Below, piece after piece: positions 1-6,833 of a stretch of 10,142 nt of DNA; position 1 is the stretch's first letter, and every line of letters starts with the position of its first letter. Below the pieces are notes generated by a model that was not told where the DNA came from, did not search any database, and saw nothing but the letters and a program-made list of their open reading frames with translations. A program made the position numbers and the translations under genes. Source of the DNA: an uncultured Clostridia bacterium (GTDB lineage: Bacteria; Bacillota; Clostridia; Oscillospirales; Ruminococcaceae); contig CALDJI010000309.1 of NCBI GenBank assembly GCA_937901805.1, positions 1-10,142 of the forward strand. The letters run 5' to 3'.

Positions 1-2
1 AT

Positions 3-83
3 GGGAGTTTTTCCACAATGGTTTCCCAGCGTATTTCCATGTTCCGCGCGGTCATGAGCCGCCGGAAACAAGCCGGGATTTGA
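3..83 (+). CDS. C-terminal tail of an upstream gene (partial)
   Basis: This frame is open from the left edge and ends at TGA 81-83, giving about 26 residues that end in a basic stretch, MSRRKQAGI. The next gene's candidate starts are at 85 and 94, so the stop sits right at the junction, as at the other tight junctions of this operon. That spacing is the main reason to call it real. The visible residues are too few to name a family. In this context an upstream polysaccharide gene, such as another glycosyltransferase, is a guess. The other two plus-strand frames are a short one stopped at 55-57 and one that runs into the following gene's sequence out of frame. Confidence 0.5.
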   Translation, partial: GSFSTMVSQRISMFRAVMSRRKQAGI

Positions 84-87
84 GGTG
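82..87 (+). promoter_or_regulatory. Ribosome binding site GAGGTG pointing to a TTG start at 94
   Basis: GAGGTG at 82-87 lies 6 bases before an in-frame TTG at 94-96. The in-frame GTG at 85 would be part of this site and would itself have only a weak GGGA (75-78) upstream. The spacing therefore favours TTG 94 as the start of the first complete glycosyltransferase. The site overlaps the stop codon of the preceding frame, which fits coupled translation. Confidence 0.45.
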
Positions 88-93
88 TTTTTT

Positions 94-882
94 TTGGAAC
101 CATGCAGTCTTTATGTATTACTTGTCATCTATAACCAAAATGGAAGCGATTCCCCCGCATGCGAGGTGCTCCGCACCAGAGAAGATGTGGGGGTTTTGGT
201 CGTTGATAACAGCACCTTGGATTATCAAAATGCACAGTATTGCAAGCAGGCTGGTTTTTCCTACCTGTCTATGGAAGGGAATAAGGGGCTGTCCAAAGCC
301 TATAACCGGGGAATCCGGTATTTGAAGGAACATACCGATGCTACCCATGTCATCCTGTTGGATGATGACACAACTTTGGGGGACGACTACTTTTCTGTTT
401 TGCTGAGGGGGATTTCGGAACATCCGGATACCCGGATTTTTCTCCCGCTTGTACAGGATGAGGTCGGGTATCTCTCCCCCTGCAAAATCAATGGATATGC
501 AGTGAGCAGGATCACATCCACCGAGGAACTGGACAGAGACAATATTACCGGGATTAACTCCGGCATGGCGCTCTCGCTCTCCCTGTTTGACACCTATCAA
601 TATGATGAAACTTATTTTCTGGACTATATTGATCACGCCTTTCTCCGGGACATGAAACGGAAAGGGGAACCGATTCGGGTTATCCACACCATGCTCAAAC
701 AGAGGTTTTCCGGGAATGATCACAGCAATTACCAGGCAACTCTGACCCGCTTTGCCCTGTTCAAACGGGATTTTTTCCTGTTTTGTTCGGATTCGGCAAA
801 GGGCAGGCTCTATGCGTATGCGTTTCTTGCAGTACGGCGGATCCGCCTGTTTTTATCAGCACATCTGAGGAGGAGAAAATGA
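94..882 (+). CDS. Family 2 glycosyltransferase
   Basis: This is a cytoplasmic enzyme predicted to move a sugar from a nucleotide donor to the growing lipid-linked oligosaccharide. From TTG 94 it is 262 residues. It opens with the GT-A pattern VLLVIYNQNG (about 8-17), followed by VLVVDNST (34-41) and GNKGLSKAYNRG (62-73). The metal-binding DxD-type motif is LLDDDTTLG (D90-D92). Further on, INSGMALS and FLDYIDHAFLRDMKRKG (165-181) match the acceptor-side region, where a conserved acidic residue acts as base in this family. The C-terminus is short and basic, as in rhamnosyl- and galactosyltransferases of the RfbF/WbbL type. The start could instead be GTG 85, adding three residues; the GAGGTG site favours 94. 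The stop TGA overlaps the next gene's ATG (ATGA). The donor and linkage cannot be read from the sequence; rhamnose is plausible given the neighbouring rfb genes. Confidence 0.85.
   Translation: MEPCSLYVLLVIYNQNGSDSPACEVLRTREDVGVLVVDNSTLDYQNAQYCKQAGFSYLSMEGNKGLSKAYNRGIRYLKEHTDATHVILLDDDTTLGDDYFSVLLRGISEHPDTRIFLPLVQDEVGYLSPCKINGYAVSRITSTEELDRDNITGINSGMALSLSLFDTYQYDETYFLDYIDHAFLRDMKRKGEPIRVIHTMLKQRFSGNDHSNYQATLTRFALFKRDFFLFCSDSAKGRLYAYAFLAVRRIRLFLSAHLRRRK
868..873 (+). promoter_or_regulatory. Ribosome binding site AGGAGG of the Wzy/ligase gene
   Basis: A perfect AGGAGG at 868-873 stands 5 bases before ATG 879. This fixes the start at 879 and argues against an in-frame start at 783, which would add 32 non-hydrophobic residues encoded inside the preceding glycosyltransferase gene. 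Confidence 0.8.
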
Positions 883-2294
883 CAGTTTTTTCATCTTATA
901 TCCCCGCAAGGCAGGATTTTTCCAGTCCGTTTTTTGACTGGATGGACAGGCTTTCACTCCTGTTTCTATGCCTGTATACAGCAGAATGCGCTGTCGGATG
1001 CAGCGGCAGATGGCTCAGTTTTGGCCCGCTTAGCATCCGGATGATCCTGTTTGGCTGCTGCCTGTTGTTTACCTTTCCCAAAGTAATCCGGCAGATAAAA
1101 GATATTATCCGGCTGCCCTATTTTTGGATCTTGTCGGCGTTTGCACTGGTTTTGGCCGTTTCCGCTTTTATTGGACTGAGAAACGGGAACAACCCCGGCT
1201 TTTTATTTGCAGATCTCACAAGCTTACTTTCCTTTGCCCTGCTTCCGGGAATGCTTGTCACGATAAATTCCCGGAAACGCCTGGCCCTTGTGATAAAGAC
1301 GCTGTTCTACTCCACTTCCCTTTTGGCGCTCGCCGCAGTTGTCCTGCACTTTACCATTGCGTTTCTCTCCGTAAAAGAGGTCATCATACTTAATGATTGG
1401 ATTAACAGCATGGCTTTAGGCGGCCTTGCCAAAATGCCCACCGGCGTACAGAGAATTTATCTGCGCAGCCAGGTTTTCTTACAGGTTTGCCTGCTGTTTG
1501 GTATCTGGATGCTGAAAACTGTTTCCTCCAAAAAGGAAAAATCCCTTGTATGGGTCTGTGAAATTGTCATGCTGTTTGCCTTTATCCTCACCTATACCCG
1601 CGGTTTTTGGCTGGCGCTCGCCTTTACTGCCCTATTGTTTTTTGCCCTGTTCTTCCGTTACTGGAAACACTGCTTGAAATGCGCGGGCGTTCTGGCCCTT
1701 TCCTTGATTGTCATGCTCGGGGCCTCCTGGGCTGTTTATCAAACACCCAGCGCTGCAGTCGCCGTTTTGGAGCGGTTTGATCCCTCCCTGATTGTCATTA
1801 TGCCGCCGAATCCTGCCGATAAACCGGCAGAACCGGAAGATGGAGACGCTTTCGCCCAGGCCGTCACCCTGCGTTCGGAAACCCTTGCCCAGCAGATGCG
1901 CTATATCGGGGAACATCCGATTCTTGGGAATGGACTGGGAAAAAACCTGGATGGTCTGCGTACGGACGGCAAGACGGAGTACATGTATCAGGACATGTGG
2001 ATGAAAACCGGCATTATTGGTCTGGGGCTGTTTTTACTCTCGTGCTTCTGGCCGTCCGGTTCCCTGATCCGCCGTTACTGGAAAACGCCTAAAGAGGAAC
2101 GAAAGCGCCTGCTTGACTGGAAAAGCGCGTTTACCCAAGCCGTTATCTGGAACCTGGCGGTATTAGGCGTCGCAATCACCAGCTATTTTAATCCGTTTCT
2201 GACCACGCCCATGGGGATCCTTGTGGTTTTGTTTGCAGCGGCAGCTGTCAACCTCTCCCATCAGAGTAAGAGTACAATGGAGGAATCAAAATGA
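879..2294 (+). CDS. O-antigen ligase / Wzy-type polymerase family membrane protein
   Basis: This is a 471-residue integral membrane protein of the WaaL/Wzy_C superfamily. These enzymes use undecaprenyl-pyrophosphate glycans on the outer face of the membrane, either to polymerise repeat units or to ligate them to an acceptor. Hydrophobic segments are visible at about 23-40, 52-68, 80-100, 107-129, 145-163, 195-212, 223-265 and 270-287, and again at 378-400 and 420-460. The family landmark TYTRGFW is at 238-244. A large soluble loop (about 288-375) carries R332 and the signature [10 protein letters not shown] (345-354). The loop also holds a Pro/acidic stretch near 309-323. In a Clostridia-like organism without classical LPS, a Wzy-like polymerase or a ligase to a wall or lipid acceptor is more likely than true WaaL; the sequence does not decide. 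Its ATG overlaps the upstream stop, and its TGA overlaps the rfbA ATG. Confidence 0.85.
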   Translation: MTVFSSYIPARQDFSSPFFDWMDRLSLLFLCLYTAECAVGCSGRWLSFGPLSIRMILFGCCLLFTFPKVIRQIKDIIRLPYFWILSAFALVLAVSAFIGLRNGNNPGFLFADLTSLLSFALLPGMLVTINSRKRLALVIKTLFYSTSLLALAAVVLHFTIAFLSVKEVIILNDWINSMALGGLAKMPTGVQRIYLRSQVFLQVCLLFGIWMLKTVSSKKEKSLVWVCEIVMLFAFILTYTRGFWLALAFTALLFFALFFRYWKHCLKCAGVLALSLIVMLGASWAVYQTPSAAVAVLERFDPSLIVIMPPNPADKPAEPEDGDAFAQAVTLRSETLAQQMRYIGEHPILGNGLGKNLDGLRTDGKTEYMYQDMWMKTGIIGLGLFLLSCFWPSGSLIRRYWKTPKEERKRLLDWKSAFTQAVIWNLAVLGVAITSYFNPFLTTPMGILVVLFAAAAVNLSHQSKSTMEESK

Positions 2295-3169
2295 AAGGTA
2301 TTGTATTGGCAGGCGGTTCCGGAACACGCCTGTACCCACTGACCATGGTAACCTCAAAACAGCTTTTGCCTGTCTACGACAAGCCCATGGTGTATTATCC
2401 GCTGTCTACCTTGATGCTGGCGGGGATTCAGGACATCCTGATTATCTCCACTCCAACCGACCTTCCGAATTTTGAACGCCTGCTCGGGGACGGATCGGAT
2501 TACGGAATCCACCTCTCCTACGCCGTCCAACCCTCGCCGGACGGACTGGCTCAGGCTTTCCTGATTGGGGAAGAGTTTATCGGCGGGGACAGCTGCGCCA
2601 TGGTCCTGGGCGACAATATCTTTTACGGGGACGGCTTTGTCCGCCGCCTGAAAAAAGCCGCTGCGAAACAGGCCGGCGCGACCGTATTCGGTTACTATGT
2701 AGAAGATCCGGAACGCTTTGGGATTGTGGAGTTCGATGAAAATGGACGCGCGGTTTCCATTGAGGAAAAACCGGAACATCCAAAATCCAACTATTGTGTG
2801 ACCGGCCTGTATTTTTATGACAACCGGGTCTGTGAGATGGCGAAGCGGGTCAAGCCCTCCGCACGCGGAGAATTGGAGATTACGGATTTAAACCGCATGT
2901 ATCTGGAAGAGGGATCGCTGGACGTCGTCACCCTTGGCCGCGGGTTTGCCTGGCTGGATACCGGCACCATCGACGCGCTGACCGAAGCGACAGAATTTGT
3001 CAAAACCGTGGAGAGCCGGCAGGGCGTAAAAATTTCCGCCATCGAGGAAATCGCCTACCGCAACGGCTGGATTACCCGGGAAAAACTCATGGAATCCGCA
3101 CAGAAATACGGAAAATCCGCCTATGGGCAGCATTTGAAAAATGTAGCAGAAGGGAAGTATCTGTACTGA
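2291..3169 (+). CDS. rfbA: Glucose-1-phosphate thymidylyltransferase (RfbA/RmlA)
   Basis: This enzyme catalyses the first step of dTDP-L-rhamnose synthesis: dTTP + glucose-1-phosphate gives dTDP-glucose + pyrophosphate, in the cytoplasm. At 292 residues it has the family length. The nucleotidyltransferase signature [11 protein letters not shown] is at 8-18, followed by [12 protein letters not shown] (22-33) with K23. The metal-binding VLGDNIFYG is at 105-113 (D108). EEKP is at 158-161, and the sugar-site motif WLDTGT is at 221-226. The C-terminal helices [10 protein letters not shown] and KSAYGQHL are typical of the RmlA allosteric region, and dTDP-rhamnose feedback control is known for the family. 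A GGAGG at 2279-2283 lies 7 bases before the ATG. The start overlaps the upstream stop as ATGA, and the stop shares one base with rfbD. Identification is firm. Confidence 0.97.
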   Translation: MKGIVLAGGSGTRLYPLTMVTSKQLLPVYDKPMVYYPLSTLMLAGIQDILIISTPTDLPNFERLLGDGSDYGIHLSYAVQPSPDGLAQAFLIGEEFIGGDSCAMVLGDNIFYGDGFVRRLKKAAAKQAGATVFGYYVEDPERFGIVEFDENGRAVSIEEKPEHPKSNYCVTGLYFYDNRVCEMAKRVKPSARGELEITDLNRMYLEEGSLDVVTLGRGFAWLDTGTIDALTEATEFVKTVESRQGVKISAIEEIAYRNGWITREKLMESAQKYGKSAYGQHLKNVAEGKYLY

Positions 3170-4053
3170 TGAAACTGCTGATTACAGGTTCCTACGGGCA
3201 GCTTGGGAATGAACTGACCAGAATTTTGCACACCGGTCATGCAGAAATTGGGGAGATCCCCCCCCTCTACCGGGACTGTGAAGTCACTGCAGTAGACTAT
3301 GACACGCTGGATATTACCGATACGGCGGCCGTTACGGCGTTTGTTCGGAATCTGAGCCCGGATATTCTTATAAACTGCGCCGCCATGACCAATGTCGACC
3401 AGTGTGAAACGGACTTTGAGACTGCGATGAGGGTCAATGCCATCGGCCCCCGCAATCTTGCCTGCGCCGCCAGAGAAACCGGCGCAAAATTCATCCACGT
3501 CTCCACAGACTATGTCTTTTCCGGGACGGATGCCGCCCCCAGATGCGAGTGGGATCTCTGCGCGCCGAATACGGTTTACGGAAAATCCAAACTGCTTGGG
3601 GAGCGCTATGCACTGGAGCAGTGCCCGAAAACCTTTGTCGTGCGCACAGCATGGCTCTATGGGTATGTTGGGAAAAACTTTGTTAAGACCATGCTCCGTC
3701 TCGGAAAGGAAAAAGATCAGATCACGGTGGTCAACGACCAGCGCGGCAACCCCACCTCTGCGAATGATCTGGCCTACCATCTGCTGGCCCTGGCTCTGAC
3801 GGAAGAATATGGAATCTATCACTGCACCAATGAAGGGGAATGCACCTGGTTTGACTTCGCCGCCCGGATTATGGAACAGGCAGGTCTTTCCTGTAAAGTG
3901 CTTCCCTGCACCACACAGGAATATCCCAGTAAAACCCCCCGCCCGGCATATTCTTCCCTAAACAACCTGATGCTGTCCTGTACAGTCGGAAACCGGATGC
4001 GCCCCTGGCAGGAGGCGCTCGATATGTATCTTGCAAATCTGAAGGAGAGGTAA
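3169..4053 (+). CDS. rfbD: dTDP-4-dehydrorhamnose reductase (RfbD/RmlD)
   Basis: This is the last step of the pathway: NAD(P)H-dependent reduction of dTDP-4-keto-L-rhamnose to dTDP-L-rhamnose. The 294-residue protein is an extended SDR. The N-terminal Rossmann motif is TGSYGQLG (6-13). The catalytic triad is visible as the STD of HVSTDYVFSG (T113 with neighbours), then Y137 and K141 in VYGKSKLLGE. The substrate-side segments RTAWLYG and VVNDQRGNPTSANDLA are as expected of RmlD. The start ATG shares its A with the rfbA TGA (TGATG). The nearest purine-rich site, AGAAGGGAA at 3148-3156, is further from the ATG than usual, so initiation probably depends on termination-reinitiation. Here rfbD comes before rfbB, whereas many bacterial rml operons place it after. 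Confidence 0.96.
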   Translation: MKLLITGSYGQLGNELTRILHTGHAEIGEIPPLYRDCEVTAVDYDTLDITDTAAVTAFVRNLSPDILINCAAMTNVDQCETDFETAMRVNAIGPRNLACAARETGAKFIHVSTDYVFSGTDAAPRCEWDLCAPNTVYGKSKLLGERYALEQCPKTFVVRTAWLYGYVGKNFVKTMLRLGKEKDQITVVNDQRGNPTSANDLAYHLLALALTEEYGIYHCTNEGECTWFDFAARIMEQAGLSCKVLPCTTQEYPSKTPRPAYSSLNNLMLSCTVGNRMRPWQEALDMYLANLKER

Positions 4054-4056
4054 CCT

Positions 4057-5115
4057 ATGAAAACCTATCTTGTTACCGGCGGCGCCGGCTTTATTGGCTC
4101 CAATTTTATTTTGTACATGCTTAGAAAATACCAGGATATCTGTATTGTCAATGTGGACAAGCTCACCTATGCCGGAAACCTGGAAAATCTGAAAAGTGTA
4201 GAAAACGATCCCCGTTATCATTTTGTTCAGGCAGATATCTGCGATAGGGAAGCAGTCGGCAGGGTATTTGCAGATTATGCAGTGGACTATGTGGTAAACT
4301 TTGCAGCGGAAAGCCATGTAGACCGCAGCATTGCCGACCCGGATATCTTTGTCAAAACCAATGTGCTCGGCACAGTCAATCTGCTCAATCTGGCAAAACA
4401 GGCATGGCAGACCGGAGACGACACCTATAAACCGGGCGTAAAATATCTCCAGGTCTCCACCGATGAGGTCTACGGCTCCCTGGGAGCGGAGGGATACTTT
4501 ACGGAAACCACTCCGCTTGACCCGCATTCCCCCTATTCTTCCAGCAAAGCCTCCGCAGATCTCTTTGTAAAAGCCTATGGGGATACTTACAAATTCCCCA
4601 TCAACATCACTCGCTGTTCGAATAACTACGGCCCGTACCAATTCCCGGAAAAACTCATCCCGCTCATTATGCACAATGCCCTGAACCACAAAAACCTCCC
4701 GGTTTATGGAGACGGTATGCAGATCCGGGATTGGCTGTATGTGGATGACCACTGCAAAGCAATTGATATGGTTTTGCGCGACGGCGTGCTCGGGGAAGTC
4801 TACAACGTAGGCGGGCACAATGAACGAACCAATATCTTTATCGTTAAAACTATCCTGGAATACATCCGGGATCATGTGGATAAAACAGTTGGCGAGGATC
4901 TCATCACCCATGTCACAGACCGTAAGGGCCATGACCGGAGATATGGCATCGACCCGCAGAAGATCAAAGACGCTCTGGGCTGGTATCCGGAAACCCCGTT
5001 TGAAGCAGGAATCAAAAAGACCCTGCAGTGGTATCTCGAGCATAAGGAATGGGTGGAGCACGTCACCAGCGGCGCTTATCAGCAATATTATGAGACCATG
5101 TACGGTGAGAAATAA
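4057..5115 (+). CDS. rfbB: dTDP-glucose 4,6-dehydratase (RfbB/RmlB)
   Basis: This is the second step of the pathway: NAD-dependent conversion of dTDP-D-glucose to dTDP-4-keto-6-deoxy-D-glucose. The 352-residue extended SDR has the NAD-binding TGGAGFIG (7-14) and the family block VNFAAESHVDRSI (80-92). The catalytic S/T-D-E of QVSTDEVYG is T135-D136-E137, and the Y160xxxK164 pair is in SPYSSSKASAD. CSNNYGPYQFPEKLIPL and GDGMQIRDWLYVDDHC are near-diagnostic of RmlB. The gene has a good ribosome binding site, AAGGAGAGG, at 4042-4050 before ATG 4057. The gap after rfbD is 3 bases. Its stop TAA shares one base with the next ATG (TAATG). Confidence 0.97.
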   Translation: MKTYLVTGGAGFIGSNFILYMLRKYQDICIVNVDKLTYAGNLENLKSVENDPRYHFVQADICDREAVGRVFADYAVDYVVNFAAESHVDRSIADPDIFVKTNVLGTVNLLNLAKQAWQTGDDTYKPGVKYLQVSTDEVYGSLGAEGYFTETTPLDPHSPYSSSKASADLFVKAYGDTYKFPINITRCSNNYGPYQFPEKLIPLIMHNALNHKNLPVYGDGMQIRDWLYVDDHCKAIDMVLRDGVLGEVYNVGGHNERTNIFIVKTILEYIRDHVDKTVGEDLITHVTDRKGHDRRYGIDPQKIKDALGWYPETPFEAGIKKTLQWYLEHKEWVEHVTSGAYQQYYETMYGEK

Positions 5116-6110
5116 TGGGACGGATTTCCATCGCGCTTGCCACCTATAACGGGGAGGCCTTTCTGGAAAAACAGCTGGAATCCCTGCTGCACCAGACCCG
5201 GCCTGCGGATGAAGTGATTCTCATTGACGACTGCTCAACCGACGGCACGGTCGAATTGATCGAACAGTTCCTCCGCGAATACGATCTTTCTCACTGGAAA
5301 CTCTACCGCAACGAGGAAAACCAGGGATATCGGAAAAACTTCTTCCGTGCGCTTGATCATACTACGGGGGATCTCATTTTCCTCTGCGATCAGGATGATG
5401 ACTGGCACCCGCAAAAACTGCAAATTCTGGAAGAACTGTGCGAAGAACATCCGGATATCCTCTCTTTAAGTTCTTCTTTCCGGATGGTAGATGCAGACGG
5501 TATCCCATTGGAGCAAAAAGAGGAAGCCGGCGGATGGTCCAACCATGGCCTGGTTCCCATGGCAGTCCCGGAAGGGGATCTTGTGAAAATCCCGTTTTCC
5601 ATGATCCTGCAATACAATCTCTTTCCCGGATGCACAACCGTCATCCGGAAACCGCTCAAAAAACAATATCTGGCCTCCTCCCATCAGCAGATGCCTCATG
5701 ACTGGGAACTCAATCTCCTTGCCGGGGCCGAGGACGGGCTCTATTTTTACAACAAGCCCCTCATTGATTACTGTATCCATGGGAATAATACCATTGGGCA
5801 GAGCAGCAACCGCCATGAGATGAAGTTAAAAATGGAGAGCACTCGTGAAAAACGCCTCCGCATTGTGGAGGAATACCTGGGACATGCGCAGTTCCTGGCA
5901 AGGGCGGAAATCCGTGAACGGCTGCCGGAGGATATCTGCCGCATTCTCCCGGATTACAGCTCCTATCTTCAGGCAAGGAAAGCTTATTTGCAGACCGGAG
6001 CCTATTCCGCATTTTTGAAATCGCTCCGGCATTATCCCAGAGCAAAGCGCATCCGCTGGATTCATTTCCGGCATCTTCTGGGGGATTTTGCCGCGGTGAA
6101 AAAAAGATAA
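5115..6110 (+). CDS. Family 2 glycosyltransferase, rhamnosyltransferase type
   Basis: This is a 331-residue cytoplasmic GT2 enzyme. The GT-A core shows SIALATYNGEAFLEKQLESL (5-24), DEVILIDDCSTDGT (32-45) and the metal-binding FLCDQDDDWHPQKL (D92-W97). Downstream, PHDWELNLLA (H195-D196-W197) and the PLIDYCIHGNNTIG stretch (HGNN at 222-225) match the pattern seen in known rhamnosyltransferases, where an HDWW-like motif and a YRxHGxN-like motif follow the core. A charged, helical C-terminal third (about 235-331) ends in a basic tail. Its place between rfbB and rfbC supports dTDP-L-rhamnose as donor, but that is an inference. The start shares a base with the rfbB stop. Only a weak GGTGA lies upstream, so translation is probably coupled. 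Confidence 0.88.
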   Translation: MGRISIALATYNGEAFLEKQLESLLHQTRPADEVILIDDCSTDGTVELIEQFLREYDLSHWKLYRNEENQGYRKNFFRALDHTTGDLIFLCDQDDDWHPQKLQILEELCEEHPDILSLSSSFRMVDADGIPLEQKEEAGGWSNHGLVPMAVPEGDLVKIPFSMILQYNLFPGCTTVIRKPLKKQYLASSHQQMPHDWELNLLAGAEDGLYFYNKPLIDYCIHGNNTIGQSSNRHEMKLKMESTREKRLRIVEEYLGHAQFLARAEIRERLPEDICRILPDYSSYLQARKAYLQTGAYSAFLKSLRHYPRAKRIRWIHFRHLLGDFAAVKKR

Positions 6111-6137
6111 TCCCAAATTACCACAGGAGGAATTACC

Positions 6138-6716
6138 ATGGGGAATTTTTCATTTACCAAAACAGCCATTGAAGGGATCCTGATTGTCGAGCCAAAAGTA
6201 TTCGGCGACGCGCGCGGCTATTTCATGGAAACCTACTGTGAAACCGACTTTAAGGCGGGCGGCGTCTGCGCAGATTTTGTCCAGGATAACCAGTCCAAAT
6301 CCCGGCGCGGCGTCCTGCGCGGCCTTCATTTCCAGAAGACCCATTCCCAGGCAAAGCTGGTCCGTGTGATTTCCGGCGAAGTGTTTGACGTCGCTGTCGA
6401 TCTGCGCCCGGGAAGCAAGACTTATGGAAAATGGGAGGGCGTTGTCCTTTCTGCCGAAAACAAAAAGCAGTTTTTTATCCCAAAGGGCTTTGCCCATGGA
6501 TTCCTGGTTCTCTCAGAAGAAGCGGAATTTGTATATAAATGCGACGACTTCTATCATCCCGAAGACGAAGGCGGGCTTGCCTGGGACGATCCCACGGTTG
6601 CCGTCAACTGGCCCATTACACCGGATATGGAAATCCTGCTTTCAGAAAAGGATAAACACCACTCAAAACTTGAAGAGCTGGATGCAAACCTATTCCAGCA
6701 GTATTCTCAAAAATAA
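6138..6716 (+). CDS. rfbC: dTDP-4-dehydrorhamnose 3,5-epimerase (RfbC/RmlC)
   Basis: This is the third step of the pathway: double epimerisation of dTDP-4-keto-6-deoxyglucose to dTDP-4-keto-L-rhamnose. The 192-residue cupin has the family's usual length. DFVQDNQSKSRRGVLRGLHF (46-65) contains the catalytic base H64. K73, PKGFAHGF (H120) and FVYKCDDFY (Y133, Y139) follow, and the C-terminal LSEKDKHH carries the acidic residue (D172) expected near the active-site His. It is preceded by AGGAGG at 6125-6130, 7 bases before the ATG. The 27-base gap from the glycosyltransferase is one of the two places in the operon where genes do not overlap or nearly touch. With rfbA, rfbD and rfbB it completes the four-enzyme pathway. 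Confidence 0.96.
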   Translation: MGNFSFTKTAIEGILIVEPKVFGDARGYFMETYCETDFKAGGVCADFVQDNQSKSRRGVLRGLHFQKTHSQAKLVRVISGEVFDVAVDLRPGSKTYGKWEGVVLSAENKKQFFIPKGFAHGFLVLSEEAEFVYKCDDFYHPEDEGGLAWDDPTVAVNWPITPDMEILLSEKDKHHSKLEELDANLFQQYSQK

Positions 6717-6727
6717 AATATATTTTT

Positions 6728-6769
6728 AGCCGGGATTCGTTCCCATCGGGCTTTCTTCCCGAGCTGGGA
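6728..6769 (+). other. Two overlapping hairpins between rfbC and the flippase gene
   Basis: The 117-base gap 6717-6833 holds two inverted repeats that share one strand. Hairpin A pairs AGCC+GGGA (6728-6735) with TCCC (6741-6744) and GGCT (6749-6752), with a 4-base bulge. Hairpin B pairs TCCCATCGGG (6741-6750) with CCCGA (6758-6762) and TGGGA (6765-6769), with loop CTTTCTT and a 2-base bulge. They cannot form together. Only short or delayed T runs follow (TTTCTT at 6752-6757; TTGTTTTTTA at 6781-6790), so this may be a weak terminator, an RNA processing or stability element, or chance. Confidence 0.35.
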
Positions 6770-6818
6770 TCGCGTACCGGTTGTTTTTTACCTGAATAGC
6801 GGAATCGTCATGTGCTGG

Positions 6819-6826
6819 AAAGGAGG
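6819..6826 (+). promoter_or_regulatory. Ribosome binding site AAAGGAGG of the flippase gene
   Basis: AAAGGAGG at 6819-6826 stands 7 bases before ATG 6834. It selects that start over an in-frame ATG at 6810, which lies upstream of the site and has none of its own. Confidence 0.8.
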
Positions 6827-6833
6827 CTTCTCG

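Noticed and set aside
783..878. Upstream in-frame start for the Wzy-like gene at 783
   Set aside because: It would add 32 residues inside the preceding glycosyltransferase gene. ATG 879 has a perfect AGGAGG and the ATGA overlap seen again at rfbA.
3958..5085. Long open frame on the minus strand opposite rfbB, about 375 codons
   Set aside because: It lies entirely opposite rfbB and the end of rfbD, which have complete family motifs. Its translation shows no recognisable motif order, and codon-position bias of the plus-strand genes explains the open frame.
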